Assembly: GCA_026419115.1 (NCBI GenBank)
Contig: JAOAAA010000026.1
Coordinates: forward strand, 1-35,794
Source: Gemmataceae bacterium
GTDB lineage: Bacteria > Planctomycetota > Planctomycetia > Gemmatales > Gemmataceae
Reading direction: 5' to 3'
Length of the DNA: 35,794 nt
Shown: one piece after another, positions 1 through 8,119 of the stretch
Numbering within the stretch: position 1 is the stretch's first letter
Layout: the number at the start of each line of letters is the position of its first letter
The notes under the pieces: generated by a model
Told to the model about the DNA's origin: nothing
The model's input: the letters and a program-made list of their open reading frames with translations, nothing else
The model's database searches: none
Translations under genes and position numbers: made by a program

Positions 1-2739
1 CCCCCCCGGACATGCAACTAGGGCAGCCACGCGATCGGGCGGGAGACGGAATTGCAATCCTTCGAGCCGTAATTTCCCACCGTAAACTTGGAATAGCCCA
101 GGTTCGCGTTTCAATTGAGCGGGAGCAGGTACTAAAATCGGTTTCGATTTCTCGTAGGGTTTGAGCGTGATGTTGACATCGGCCGATTTCAATTCAATCG
201 GATCGAGTACGAGTTCCCCGTTGTGTTTAATCAAAATGGTCACATTTCCCGATTTAATCCCTTCTAAAGCTCGGCTTAGGGTACGGTAAGTGCCTGCAGG
301 AGGTTCGAGTTTTTCAGGGAAAGAGGGGTCCAGCACTCGGGTGCCCAAAGGCAGTGAGGGTCGGATCGGAGTTAATTGGTCGGGCCTCAACGATTCCCCG
401 AGAAAATAAGCCGAGCCGAGGAGATTCTTCCCCGATCCATCCCGAAGAGCAGGGATCATATCGTCTACTAAAAAGGCTGTTTTCGCTTTCTCAAGATTTT
501 CCCCAAGAAGTGGGTACGGATTGGCCTCTTTCCAAGGATGCGGAATGACCTTTTCCGTTTCTTTAATGGGTGAGTCCATTCCCAAATCGGCAAAAGAGTA
601 GAGGTTATCCGCTTCGGAATAAGCCCAAAGGTCGCGATACGCATTCGGTGAAGTGATGGTTTCGCTTCCTTCGAGCCGTTTCAACACCTCGTAAATAGTC
701 GATCGATGGGGAGAGCCGATCTGTTTGACGAGAATTCCCCGTGTTGAACCCGTCGAACCGGTGAACAGGCAATGGCCAGCCGTGATCATTAGCGGAGTCT
801 GATCGGCTAACTCCAACAGGGCTGCCCCGTTAAGAATCGCCGAGCAGCGGAGAAAGCGAACACTCGCCAAACGATCCGTGGCAATGTAGGGTAAGACATT
901 CAGAAAAGAACCGCGATAAATCCCCAAGCAACAATCCGTCAAAAAGAGTTGGATGGGGGAATCGATTTGGATGGTCTGTCCTGCAGTGGCAAAATAACAC
1001 TCAGTGAACTGCACGTTCGGAAGCATGTCCGGCCGAGCTTTGGTCGAAAGAGAAAGAGCATTAGCCGTCGCATTGGTCGGGCTGACGAAAGCACAGCGGG
1101 TCACCTCGATCGATTGGAATTGCTCGATATGCAAACCAGTGCCGTTGTTGAGTGTTTTCCATTCCAGACGTAAATTGGTCAAAGTTAATGAGAGAGGGCG
1201 GTTTTCATCCAACCCTTTGAAGGAAAGGCCTGATCCAGAAGGAGAACCCTCCGGTAAGATGATTTTGCAATTTCGGCCTTCGCCTCCGCGAATGCGAATG
1301 GAATGGCTGCGGAGTTCCAACCCCGATTCCTTCGACAGATCGTACTCATTTCCTGTGAGAAAAATATCGTTGGCCCCTTGCTTCAGCAGCGAAATCAATT
1401 CGGCTGAGGTATTTGCTTGTTGCAAGCCCAACAGGTTCGGTGGATTTTTGAGGGTGGGATTGGGAGGGTCCAAGGGGGGGGGATTTTGGGTCACCACAGG
1501 AGTGGGCCAACCCCGATTTTCGATCCGTTGAGATTCCTCGGAGGGAGTTCGAGAGAGAAAAAACACAAAAACCAAGGTCATGAGAAAAATCGAAGCAGCT
1601 AACACCAACCACCACGTTCTCGGTCGAGAAATCGAACTGTCATGAGCCGCTTCGATATTTTTAGACTGATAAATGCCATACCGAATGGCCAAAGGTTGCA
1701 GGTCGGCAATCAACGATTCGGGGTCCTGATACCTTTGTTCTGGCTTCTTGGCCATCATGCGACCGAGAATCGCGACCAGTTCGTTGGGAATCTCGGGGTT
1801 AAGCAAGCGGGGATCGATTGGGCGATGACGTTGATGGGCATCGAGTTTCTTAGCAGCGGTGCCTTCCGGAACAGGGGGGCGACCCGTGAGCACATGGTAG
1901 AAGGTGCAGCCCAGCGAATAAATGTCGGATCGCACATCGGCCGTGCGAGGGTCGATCGCTTGTTCGGGGGCAATATAGTCAAAGGTGCCTAAGGTCACAC
2001 CCGATTGAGTGAGTTGGCCATTAAACGAGGAACTTTCGAGGTTCCGAGCCAAACCCATATCAACCAGTTTCGCGGTCCCTGACGGAGTGATAATAATGTT
2101 AGAAGGCTTCACATCGCGATGGACCACACCCCGCGAGGCAGCATGCGCCAGACCCGATGCCACTTGCATCAGATACGAGATCGCTTCTTGAGGAGTGATC
2201 TTTCCCCCTTGGGCATACATCCGTTGACGAAGATTTTCCCCTTCAACGAATTCAAAAGCGATGTAGTGCAGCCCGTTATCTTCGCCGGCCGCATAGACCC
2301 GAGCGATATTGTCATGATCCAGCCGAGCGACCGCACGAGCTTCGAGTCGGAATCGGCTCACATTTTCTGGATCGGTTGCGAGGTCTGGTGGAAGAATTTT
2401 GACCGCAGCATCGCGGCCTAGCGAGTCATCTCTTGCTCGCATCACGGCAGCCATTCCCCCGACCCCGATTGGGCTTTGCAATACAAATGGCCCAAGTCTT
2501 CTGCCAATGAGAGATTGGGTTATTTCCGAATCGAAGTGGGATTTCCGCACGGGTTTCGAGATCACGGTGGGGCGGTCGGATCGATCTTCGAGAATCGGTT
2601 CCGAAACGGAACTGGGCTTTTTGGGGGAGAGTGTCGTAGGGGGTTCAACCGGCGGTACGGGGTTGGAATCTGTGGAAGTTCCCTCAACTGGTTTATGAGA
2701 GGAAGAACGCCCCGAAAAATCGCCGACTGAGTTCTTCAT
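1..2739 (-). CDS. Ser/Thr protein kinase with C-terminal beta-helix-like extension (partial, runs off left edge)
   Basis: This frame stays open from the ATG at 2739 to base 1, so 913 codons are seen and the C-terminus is missing. A GGAG sits 7 bases upstream of the ATG. The kinase domain covers about residues 80-350: glycine loop IGVGGMAAV (91-99, third loop glycine replaced by alanine), catalytic lysine K114 in DAAVKIL, HRD at 207-209, DMG instead of DFG at 227-229, and APE at 257-259. The lysine and both catalytic aspartates are present, so activity is plausible. A hydrophobic segment at about 376-395 is a probable membrane helix, which puts the kinase in the cytoplasm and the last 500 or so residues outside the membrane. 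That part has short strand-rich repeats (for example TRCAF, TECYF, TDCCL) resembling right-handed beta-helix proteins. This is a membrane-anchored Hanks-type kinase of the large planctomycete kind; substrate and ligand are unknown. Confidence 0.9.
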   Translation of the reverse strand, partial: MKNSVGDFSGRSSSHKPVEGTSTDSNPVPPVEPPTTLSPKKPSSVSEPILEDRSDRPTVISKPVRKSHFDSEITQSLIGRRLGPFVLQSPIGVGGMAAVMRARDDSLGRDAAVKILPPDLATDPENVSRFRLEARAVARLDHDNIARVYAAGEDNGLHYIAFEFVEGENLRQRMYAQGGKITPQEAISYLMQVASGLAHAASRGVVHRDVKPSNIIITPSGTAKLVDMGLARNLESSSFNGQLTQSGVTLGTFDYIAPEQAIDPRTADVRSDIYSLGCTFYHVLTGRPPVPEGTAAKKLDAHQRHRPIDPRLLNPEIPNELVAILGRMMAKKPEQRYQDPESLIADLQPLAIRYGIYQSKNIEAAHDSSISRPRTWWLVLAASIFLMTLVFVFFLSRTPSEESQRIENRGWPTPVVTQNPPPLDPPNPTLKNPPNLLGLQQANTSAELISLLKQGANDIFLTGNEYDLSKESGLELRSHSIRIRGGEGRNCKIILPEGSPSGSGLSFKGLDENRPLSLTLTNLRLEWKTLNNGTGLHIEQFQSIEVTRCAFVSPTNATANALSLSTKARPDMLPNVQFTECYFATAGQTIQIDSPIQLFLTDCCLGIYRGSFLNVLPYIATDRLASVRFLRCSAILNGAALLELADQTPLMITAGHCLFTGSTGSTRGILVKQIGSPHRSTIYEVLKRLEGSETITSPNAYRDLWAYSEADNLYSFADLGMDSPIKETEKVIPHPWKEANPYPLLGENLEKAKTAFLVDDMIPALRDGSGKNLLGSAYFLGESLRPDQLTPIRPSLPLGTRVLDPSFPEKLEPPAGTYRTLSRALEGIKSGNVTILIKHNGELVLDPIELKSADVNITLKPYEKSKPILVPAPAQLKREPGLFQVYGGKLRLEGLQFRLPPDRVAALVACPGG

Positions 2740-2895
2740 AAATCTCCGGTGCGATACAGGGTGAAGGAAACCCAACAACAAAACAACGAAATGAGAAGAT
2801 TCGTCCAGAATCTCTTTAGAAGATCATACCCGATTTGGGAAAGGTAAGTCAATCAATTCTGGAAAAACTTACGGAAGTTGTTGGAAAATCGGGGT

Positions 2896-3783
2896 TTATC
2901 GATCGGGCGCCATCACAGGAGGAGCAGGGGCGACCACAGGAGGGGCAGGAGCAACGGCACGTTTTTCCACACCAAGGGGAGGGTCAACGGCGGGTTTCTC
3001 TAGACCAGGTGCAGGCACAACTCCAGGGACCCCATCAATACCACCTCCGGGGGCGATTGGTAAGGGAAATCCCGGACCCGGATTGAATGGCCCACCCGGA
3101 ACACCAGAAGGATTTAATGGCTCATGAAGTTTGTCCGCCCGTGCTTCAGTGGTGATGTAGAGCATGTTTCCAATTCGAGCGGATTTCACTTCAGCCATTT
3201 CGCAAAGAATTTTAATGGCCGAGTCAAGTTGGACATCTTCTACTTGCAAACTCACATTGGCTTCGATTTTGGCCTTGAGTTTCGGATCGAACACAATGTT
3301 GATGGCATAACGCTGCGAGAGTTCCTTGAGAACTTTATTCAATGGAGAATTCTCAACGTTAATATCGACCCGTTGTTTTAATTGGCGATAGACAATCATA
3401 TCTTCGGTGGAAATGAGAACCCCACCGTCGATAATGCCAAAGCTCAGGCCATATTGTTGGAGCATCCCGCGAAGGGCCGTCCGGAGTTTCACGTCCCTTT
3501 GTTTGAATTCCACATTCATTTCAGTGATTGCAATACCAATGAAATTCATGGTGGCTTGGTCGAGAGTGATATTAATTTTGTAATCTTCGGAGAGGGTATT
3601 AATTACAGCGCCAAGGTTATTCCCAGAGAACTCAAAGTTCCCCACCTTATCGAGAGCTTTCTTGATCGCCTCGACCTTTTCAGCGGTTTTATCGCCGCCC
3701 GCTTTTGGTAAAGGGGCAGCGTGAGAAATGGGAATGACACCCAACCCAAGTAGGCCTATCAACAGCAAGAATAACAAACGCAT
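2896..3783 (-). CDS. Secreted protein with two STN/secretin-N-like modules and proline-rich tail
   Basis: The ATG at 3783 is chosen over an upstream TTG (3813) because GGAG lies 9 bases before it and the protein then begins with a clean signal peptide (MRLLFLLLIGLLGLG, cleavage likely after SHA). The 295-residue product has two similar modules at about residues 40-115 and 122-200. Each has the pattern short strand, amphipathic helix, 'INI' strand, then LRTALRGML or LDSAIKILC, as in the STN/N0-type domains at the N-terminus of secretins and TonB-dependent receptors. The secretin barrel itself is absent. The last 90 residues are rich in Pro, Gly and Val with a repeated PAPPV motif. It is probably exported and may bind a partner, but no secretin gene is nearby and the role is unknown. 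Confidence 0.8.
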   Translation of the reverse strand: MRLLFLLLIGLLGLGVIPISHAAPLPKAGGDKTAEKVEAIKKALDKVGNFEFSGNNLGAVINTLSEDYKINITLDQATMNFIGIAITEMNVEFKQRDVKLRTALRGMLQQYGLSFGIIDGGVLISTEDMIVYRQLKQRVDINVENSPLNKVLKELSQRYAINIVFDPKLKAKIEANVSLQVEDVQLDSAIKILCEMAEVKSARIGNMLYITTEARADKLHEPLNPSGVPGGPFNPGPGFPLPIAPGGGIDGVPGVVPAPGLEKPAVDPPLGVEKRAVAPAPPVVAPAPPVMAPDR

Positions 3784-3914
3784 CTTTTGATTCTCCAAGA
3801 CATGATTCTTCAAAGGGCGATGATAGCATCTTTAACGATTGCTTAATAGCCCAAGTTTGCATTTCGATATAAATTTTCTTAATTTTCATCAAGGATGGGG
3901 CTTAGGTACTCTCC

Positions 3915-4259
3915 CTAGCCGGGGGGCCACCCTAACGATCTTCCACCTAAAAGATGCATATGAAGATGGGGAACGGTTTGGCCTCCATCGGCATCGCAGT
4001 TGATCACAAGTCGATACCCTGAGGTGAGTCCGAGTTGTTTGGCTAATTTCACGGCCACCAAATGGATGTGTCCGAGAACTGGTGCATCTTCCGCAACCAA
4101 GTCGGCATGCGTGCGAATCACCTTTTTGGGGATGATTAGAATGTGCGTGGGTGCTTGGGGCCGAACATCGTGAAACGCAAGGCATTTTTCATCCTCATAA
4201 ACGATGTTGGCTGGTATCTCACGATCGATAATTTTTTGAAAGATGTTAACACTCATCAT
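3915..4259 (-). CDS. HIT-family nucleotide hydrolase (HinT-like)
   Basis: This 114-residue protein matches the short HinT/PKCI type of the histidine-triad family. It has the N-terminal IFQKIIDREIPANIVYEDE segment, the central FHDVRPQAPTHILIIPKK, and the catalytic H-phi-H-phi-H motif as HLHMHLLGGR near the C-terminus. Family members hydrolyse phosphoramidates such as adenosine-5'-monophosphoramidate in the cytoplasm. Two ATGs in tandem (4259 and 4256) are possible starts and neither has a close Shine-Dalgarno; a GGAG lies about 12 bases upstream. The end is slightly different from the usual HinT tail (SLGWPPG). It lies between the STN-like gene and the HtrA-like gene on the same strand, with gaps of more than 100 bases, so co-transcription is uncertain. 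Confidence 0.92.
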   Translation of the reverse strand: MMSVNIFQKIIDREIPANIVYEDEKCLAFHDVRPQAPTHILIIPKKVIRTHADLVAEDAPVLGHIHLVAVKLAKQLGLTSGYRLVINCDADGGQTVPHLHMHLLGGRSLGWPPG

Positions 4260-4328
4260 AAAAAGTTTCGACTCCGAATGTTGAAGATAAATTCTCTCTA
4301 GTCGTTGTAACAGAATCGGGACCAGATT

Positions 4329-4530
4329 CTACGATTTGCTAGGGGGCAACCATGCTATCGCAGCCTTTTCCGACGAATTTTCACGTTGGTTACGCCGTTC
4401 CTCTAGAAGGGCTTCTCGTTCGGGATCAACATTCCTATAAGTTGTTCGGGATGATTGTTCTTATAGGCTGAACGATTCACTCCGGAAACTGTGAAATTGC
4501 CTCACATTTCAACACGTCCGTTCCTTGCAT
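4329..4530 (-). pseudogene. Possible decayed small gene with two frame breaks
   Basis: This lies in the 291-base gap between the HIT and HtrA-like genes. An ATG at 4530 has AGGAG five bases upstream, but the frame closes after 17 codons at 4477-4479. A second frame continues with NRSAYKNNHPEQ. A third runs YRNVDPEREALLEERRNQ and then a charged tail to a TAG at 4329-4331. The last two parts look like one protein: AYKNNHPEQ and TYRNVDPER are translations of two imperfect copies of a 26-base repeat, and 26 is not a multiple of three, so the repeat shifts the frame. The reading as a broken gene is inference. It could also be a short intact gene in the last frame, or chance. Confidence 0.3.
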
Positions 4531-4550
4531 GGTCACTCCTCGAATCGATA

Positions 4551-6008
4551 TTATTCCGGCAGTGTGATGATCGTTCCGGCGCCCCGTTTCCCGTGTTCGC
4601 GAATTTCCAGAGAGATGGGGCTTTTTTCACAAGCAGCGTAAAATTCCGCCGGTGAATTGACGGGTTTTCGATTGACGCTCAAAATCACATAGCGGGAGGT
4701 TTTCTGCCAATCAGGTAAGGCTTTGGCTGCCAAGCTCCCTCGATCGATCATCTTGATGGCGACCCCTTCTGGTGGAACGTCCGTCCCGAAAATACTGGAA
4801 TAATCTACCCGAATCCCATGCACACTGGAAGGAAGTTGCGAGGCAATGAATGGTTCGTTGTTGGATAATTTGACCAAGGTGGCCTTCGTTCTGAGAATGT
4901 TCTGACCCCGACGATATTCGATAGCAATTTCGTTACCTGCCAGCGCTGCTCCAACGTGCAAAAACAAATCCTCCTGCGAATTGATCTCTTGGTTATCGAC
5001 TTTCAAAAGAATGTCGCCGATACGCAGACCTGCTCGATCTGCGGGAAATCCGGCAGGGACCGAGTCGATCAGCACTCCTTTGAGCAGCCGGTCCCGATCA
5101 TCTTGCCGGAAGGAGACACCAAGAAAACCGTAATCGACTTCTTGACCTTCGCTCAATCGTTCGATGATTCGTTTGATGTTTCGATCGATGGGAATCGCAT
5201 AGCCGGCCGCAGTTTCTCCACCTGTCACCGCTGCGGTCGCGGTAGTGAGGCCAATTAGCTCCCCTTTGAGGTTGAGCAAGGCCCCACCCGAGCAAGCGAT
5301 ATTCAATCGAATGTCGGTTTGAATTAAGGTTCCATATTGATTGAGGGGTTTCGCACGACGTTCCTCGGTCACCGGCGCGACGATCCTTCGCTTAAGATTT
5401 GAGATAATGCCCCAACTGGCCGAGGGGCTGCCATCGCGGAAACCGGCATTAAATGGATTAGCCATACAGATCACTAAGTCCCCCTTCCGAACTGCCCCAC
5501 CGTCCCCCAAGTTGATGGCTTTGATGCCAGCGAAAGGATCGATTAGACGGAGAACGGCTAAATCAGAACGAGAGTCGGAGGCATGGATATCAGCATACGA
5601 ACCTTTGCCGTTGGCAAAGCGAACGTAAATTTTCACTGCTTTTTCGATGAGGTGAGCATTAGTAAGAATCAAGCCTGCCGAATCAATCACGACACCGGAA
5701 CCATAACTTTCGGGCACTGTTTCTGGACGGGCGAGATCAAGCCGATTTATCGATTCTTGACGAATCAGATCGCCAAAACGTCGATGCCGGAGGGGGTTAA
5801 ATCCGCCGAGCTTTCCGGGGGTTGCTGGCGTAGGAACCTCTCCCAACTCGGCATATTCTTCGGAACGAGAAATTCCAATACAAACGATCGAGGGTTCGGC
5901 CCGTTCAATGGTAGAATGGATGGATTTCTGTAAAGCGAGAATTTCTGGGGAGAGTTGGGCATATCCAAGTGAGGGAATCGCTAGTAGAAGGAACCAAGGG
6001 AATTTCAT
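4551..6008 (-). CDS. HtrA/DegP-like serine protease with PDZ domain, unusual oxyanion loop
   Basis: The ATG at 6008 has AGGG five bases upstream and is preferred to the GTG at 6014; the product is 485 residues. A signal peptide (MKFPWFLLLAIPSLGYA) sends it to the periplasm. The trypsin-like domain has His119 (LTNAHLIE), Asp149 (DSRSDLAVL) and Ser240 (IACSGGALLNLKGELIGL), so the triad is complete. One PDZ domain follows at about residues 293-380 (FLGVSF, GVLIDSVPAGFPADRAGLRIGDILLKVD). The rest is a weaker, possibly second PDZ-like region ending in YVILSVNRKPVNSPAEF. In DegP the residues before the serine are Gly-Asn; here they are Ala238-Cys239. The Gly normally supplies the oxyanion-hole amide, so activity may be reduced. 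The family degrades or chaperones misfolded envelope proteins. The upstream MFS gene ends 90 bases away on the same strand. Confidence 0.92.
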   Translation of the reverse strand: MKFPWFLLLAIPSLGYAQLSPEILALQKSIHSTIERAEPSIVCIGISRSEEYAELGEVPTPATPGKLGGFNPLRHRRFGDLIRQESINRLDLARPETVPESYGSGVVIDSAGLILTNAHLIEKAVKIYVRFANGKGSYADIHASDSRSDLAVLRLIDPFAGIKAINLGDGGAVRKGDLVICMANPFNAGFRDGSPSASWGIISNLKRRIVAPVTEERRAKPLNQYGTLIQTDIRLNIACSGGALLNLKGELIGLTTATAAVTGGETAAGYAIPIDRNIKRIIERLSEGQEVDYGFLGVSFRQDDRDRLLKGVLIDSVPAGFPADRAGLRIGDILLKVDNQEINSQEDLFLHVGAALAGNEIAIEYRRGQNILRTKATLVKLSNNEPFIASQLPSSVHGIRVDYSSIFGTDVPPEGVAIKMIDRGSLAAKALPDWQKTSRYVILSVNRKPVNSPAEFYAACEKSPISLEIREHGKRGAGTIITLPE

Positions 6009-6098
6009 ATGCACCCTATTCAGTCGGGACTTTTTAAGACCCTATGACATCAAATCTAAAAGATGCAGACCGGTCTCTCTCTCAAGCTCAAAACCAAT

Positions 6099-7409
6099 CT
6101 ATCTTTTCTTGATAGGGGAACGGAAAAGCAAAATAAAGACCCCCAAAGCGATAAAGACCCCTATGCTGGGCACAAGCCAAAAATCATTCCAGAGCATAAC
6201 TGTCGAACCATCGGGAGTTTTTGTGCGATATTTTTCAATAATCATTCCCGAGAAAATACCACCAAGCCACATGCCAAGCCCATAGGTCAAAAAGCTGAAA
6301 AGTGCTTGACCGCTGGCACGGATTTCGGGAGGCGCTTCATTATCCACATGAATAAAACCCGCTGCGAAGAAGAAATCGAAACAGACCCCGTGTAAGGCAA
6401 TCCCAGTAATCACCATCGCCCAAGGCAGGTAATCGTAGCTGGCTTGCTGAAGTGCAAATCCTTGGGAGAATAATAGGTAGCGGATTCCCCACGCGGCCAT
6501 TCCCATGACGAGGACCATTTTCATTCCAAAAACCCGTAGGAAAATGGGAAGAAACGGAAGCAAAACCAACTCGACTCCTTGCCCGATGGCCATAAGGCTC
6601 GAAGCTCGATCGCTTTCCATTCCCCCTGTACCAAGGAAACTCGAGGTGTTGGAAAAATAGAAGGCCAAAACGATCGTGATTACGAACGAAACAAGGAAGA
6701 ACACGGCAAAGGAATAATTTTTAAACAGTTGCAAGGCTTTCAGGAAAGGGATCGTGTCGCCCGCTTTTGATTGTGGGGGGGTGTGCGGCAGGGTGAAAGA
6801 ATACAGACCTAAAGCAACGGACAACCCCGCCGCCACAAATAAAGGAACGGGACTTTCCGAGGCCTTTCCGGGTGTGATAATATCGACCACCAAGCCGACG
6901 ACAATCCAACCAATCGTACCTAAAACCCGTATGCTTGGGAAGTCGCGTTGACCATCGGGGATATGAGTGAATGCGATTGAGTTCGCCAGCGAGAGAGTGG
7001 GGTTATAAAGCAAGGCATACCCGAGAGAAACCGTCATCATCAGGGTGAAGCCGTTCAGTCCCATGAACTCCGTGGTGGCATCAATCTTCGCCATGGCGAT
7101 CAGCAGGAGCGCCCCGAGAAGATGGCAAATCGCCATCAGTTTTTCGCTGGCCATCAGGCGGTCGGCAATAAATCCTGCGAACATCGTTGAGAGAACCGCA
7201 CCGAGGGCCATATTGGCAAAAATCAACCCCGTTTGATTCCCGAAATACAACACCGGTTCCTTAAATCCTTTATGCTCTAAAAAAGGCCACCAATAAATAA
7301 ACCAAGCCCCCCAGATCGCAAATTGGAGGAACATCATCACGGATAGATTCAATCGTAACCCGAGACCCAACGGGGGAGCCGAACTCGGTTGAGAGGAAGT
7401 GGATGCCAT
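6099..7409 (-). CDS. MFS transporter of the nucleoside:H+ symporter (NupG/XapB) type
   Basis: The 436-residue protein is an integral membrane protein with about 12 hydrophobic segments. The N-terminal RLNLSVMMFLQFAIWGAWF and the first-loop FGNQTGLIFA match the nucleoside:H+ symporter family represented by E. coli NupG and XapB. The loop between helices 2 and 3 has GFIADRLMASEKLMAI, and the second half has FDFFFAAGFIHVDNEAPPEIRASGQALF, both characteristic of this family in planctomycetes. The inferred role is import of nucleosides across the inner membrane; exact substrate is not visible. The start ATG at 7409 has GAGAA seven bases upstream. It is the first gene of the minus-strand series that continues into the HtrA-like gene after 90 bases. 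Confidence 0.9.
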   Translation of the reverse strand: MASTSSQPSSAPPLGLGLRLNLSVMMFLQFAIWGAWFIYWWPFLEHKGFKEPVLYFGNQTGLIFANMALGAVLSTMFAGFIADRLMASEKLMAICHLLGALLLIAMAKIDATTEFMGLNGFTLMMTVSLGYALLYNPTLSLANSIAFTHIPDGQRDFPSIRVLGTIGWIVVGLVVDIITPGKASESPVPLFVAAGLSVALGLYSFTLPHTPPQSKAGDTIPFLKALQLFKNYSFAVFFLVSFVITIVLAFYFSNTSSFLGTGGMESDRASSLMAIGQGVELVLLPFLPIFLRVFGMKMVLVMGMAAWGIRYLLFSQGFALQQASYDYLPWAMVITGIALHGVCFDFFFAAGFIHVDNEAPPEIRASGQALFSFLTYGLGMWLGGIFSGMIIEKYRTKTPDGSTVMLWNDFWLVPSIGVFIALGVFILLFRSPIKKR

Positions 7410-8119
7410 TCAAAAATTCTCAAAAAATTTCAGGCGAGGGAGATGTTCGCAAGGATAAAAAAGTTATGCTTTCTTGGCAACTACCCAAATCGAAAAGATT
7501 ACTATTCCTGCTGTATTGGTAAATCGATCTCGATCCATCTCTATGCAGATTCCCTTCCGTGAGCCTCGATCTTGCCTCGAGCCCAAACCTGAAAGTATTT
7601 TCTCTAGGAATCATTTGGAAACTGATTCTTTTGAACCCATCTAAAAAACGTACTGCGAAAATGGTCCGTTGAAATTCTTCATGGGTGTAGGAGCGGCTGT
7701 GAAGGATGAATTTTTGAGGGGGGGTAGGGGCATCGAAAAAAAAGAAAAAGGGAATAAAAAGTGTCCTTTGAGAGAAACTCCTCGCAATTTTTTTGAGAAT
7801 TTTCAGTCCCTTCACTGAGATGGAAAAATGTTTCATCACAGAGGAAAGATTCACGTCCTGTTCTTGTGGGAGAGCATGCTTATACCAATGCTAAAAAAAG
7901 GTTCCAGCTAAGTATGGAATTATTCTGAGAGATGATAAGGCTTAATAGTGTTGTATTGACTTTAACGATTATAGTATTTATGCCCAATAAAGAGAATCAG
8001 TTGTTCCGTTAGAATCTTCTGGATGTGCCGACAATTCGGGTTGATTCTATTGCAGCCGCGTCCTACCCTTGAGACAGATTCTCGAAGTTGTTGAATTGCT
8101 ATTGCCCTGAGAATCGTTA
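7410..8119. other. Gene-poor AT-rich intergenic region (710 bases)
   Basis: This gap separates the divergently transcribed MFS and GH44 genes, so promoters for both should lie here. The left half carries an open frame on the minus strand (7420-7854), rejected because it has no ribosome-binding site, has a run of phenylalanines from a T/A-rich tract and resembles no family. The right half is rich in A and T (for example TTGTATTGACTTTAACG near 7951-7967), but I cannot assign a convincing -35/-10 pair. No RNA gene or mobile element is seen. Confidence 0.5.

Noticed and set aside
1004-1531. 175-codon plus-strand frame
   Set aside because: It lies entirely antisense to the kinase extension, which has clear coding motifs over its length.
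4312-4330. AGAATC/GATTCT inverted repeat as a terminator
   Set aside because: A 6-bp AT-rich stem with a 7-base loop and no T tract is too weak to call.
4477-4560. Possible degenerate duplication of the HtrA-like gene's 3' end (both copies end in a PE-stop)
   Set aside because: Only short patches (CACA, CCGGA) agree, with gaps between; it could be chance, so it was not counted with the clear stop-codon duplications.
7420-7854. 144-codon open frame on the minus strand
   Set aside because: It starts with GTG, has no usable ribosome-binding site, includes a phenylalanine run from a homopolymer tract and resembles no family. More likely non-coding.
7945-7990. Promoter for the GH44 gene (TTGACT followed by TATTTA)
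   Set aside because: Spacing of the candidate boxes is 13 bases, too short for a standard sigma-70 promoter.
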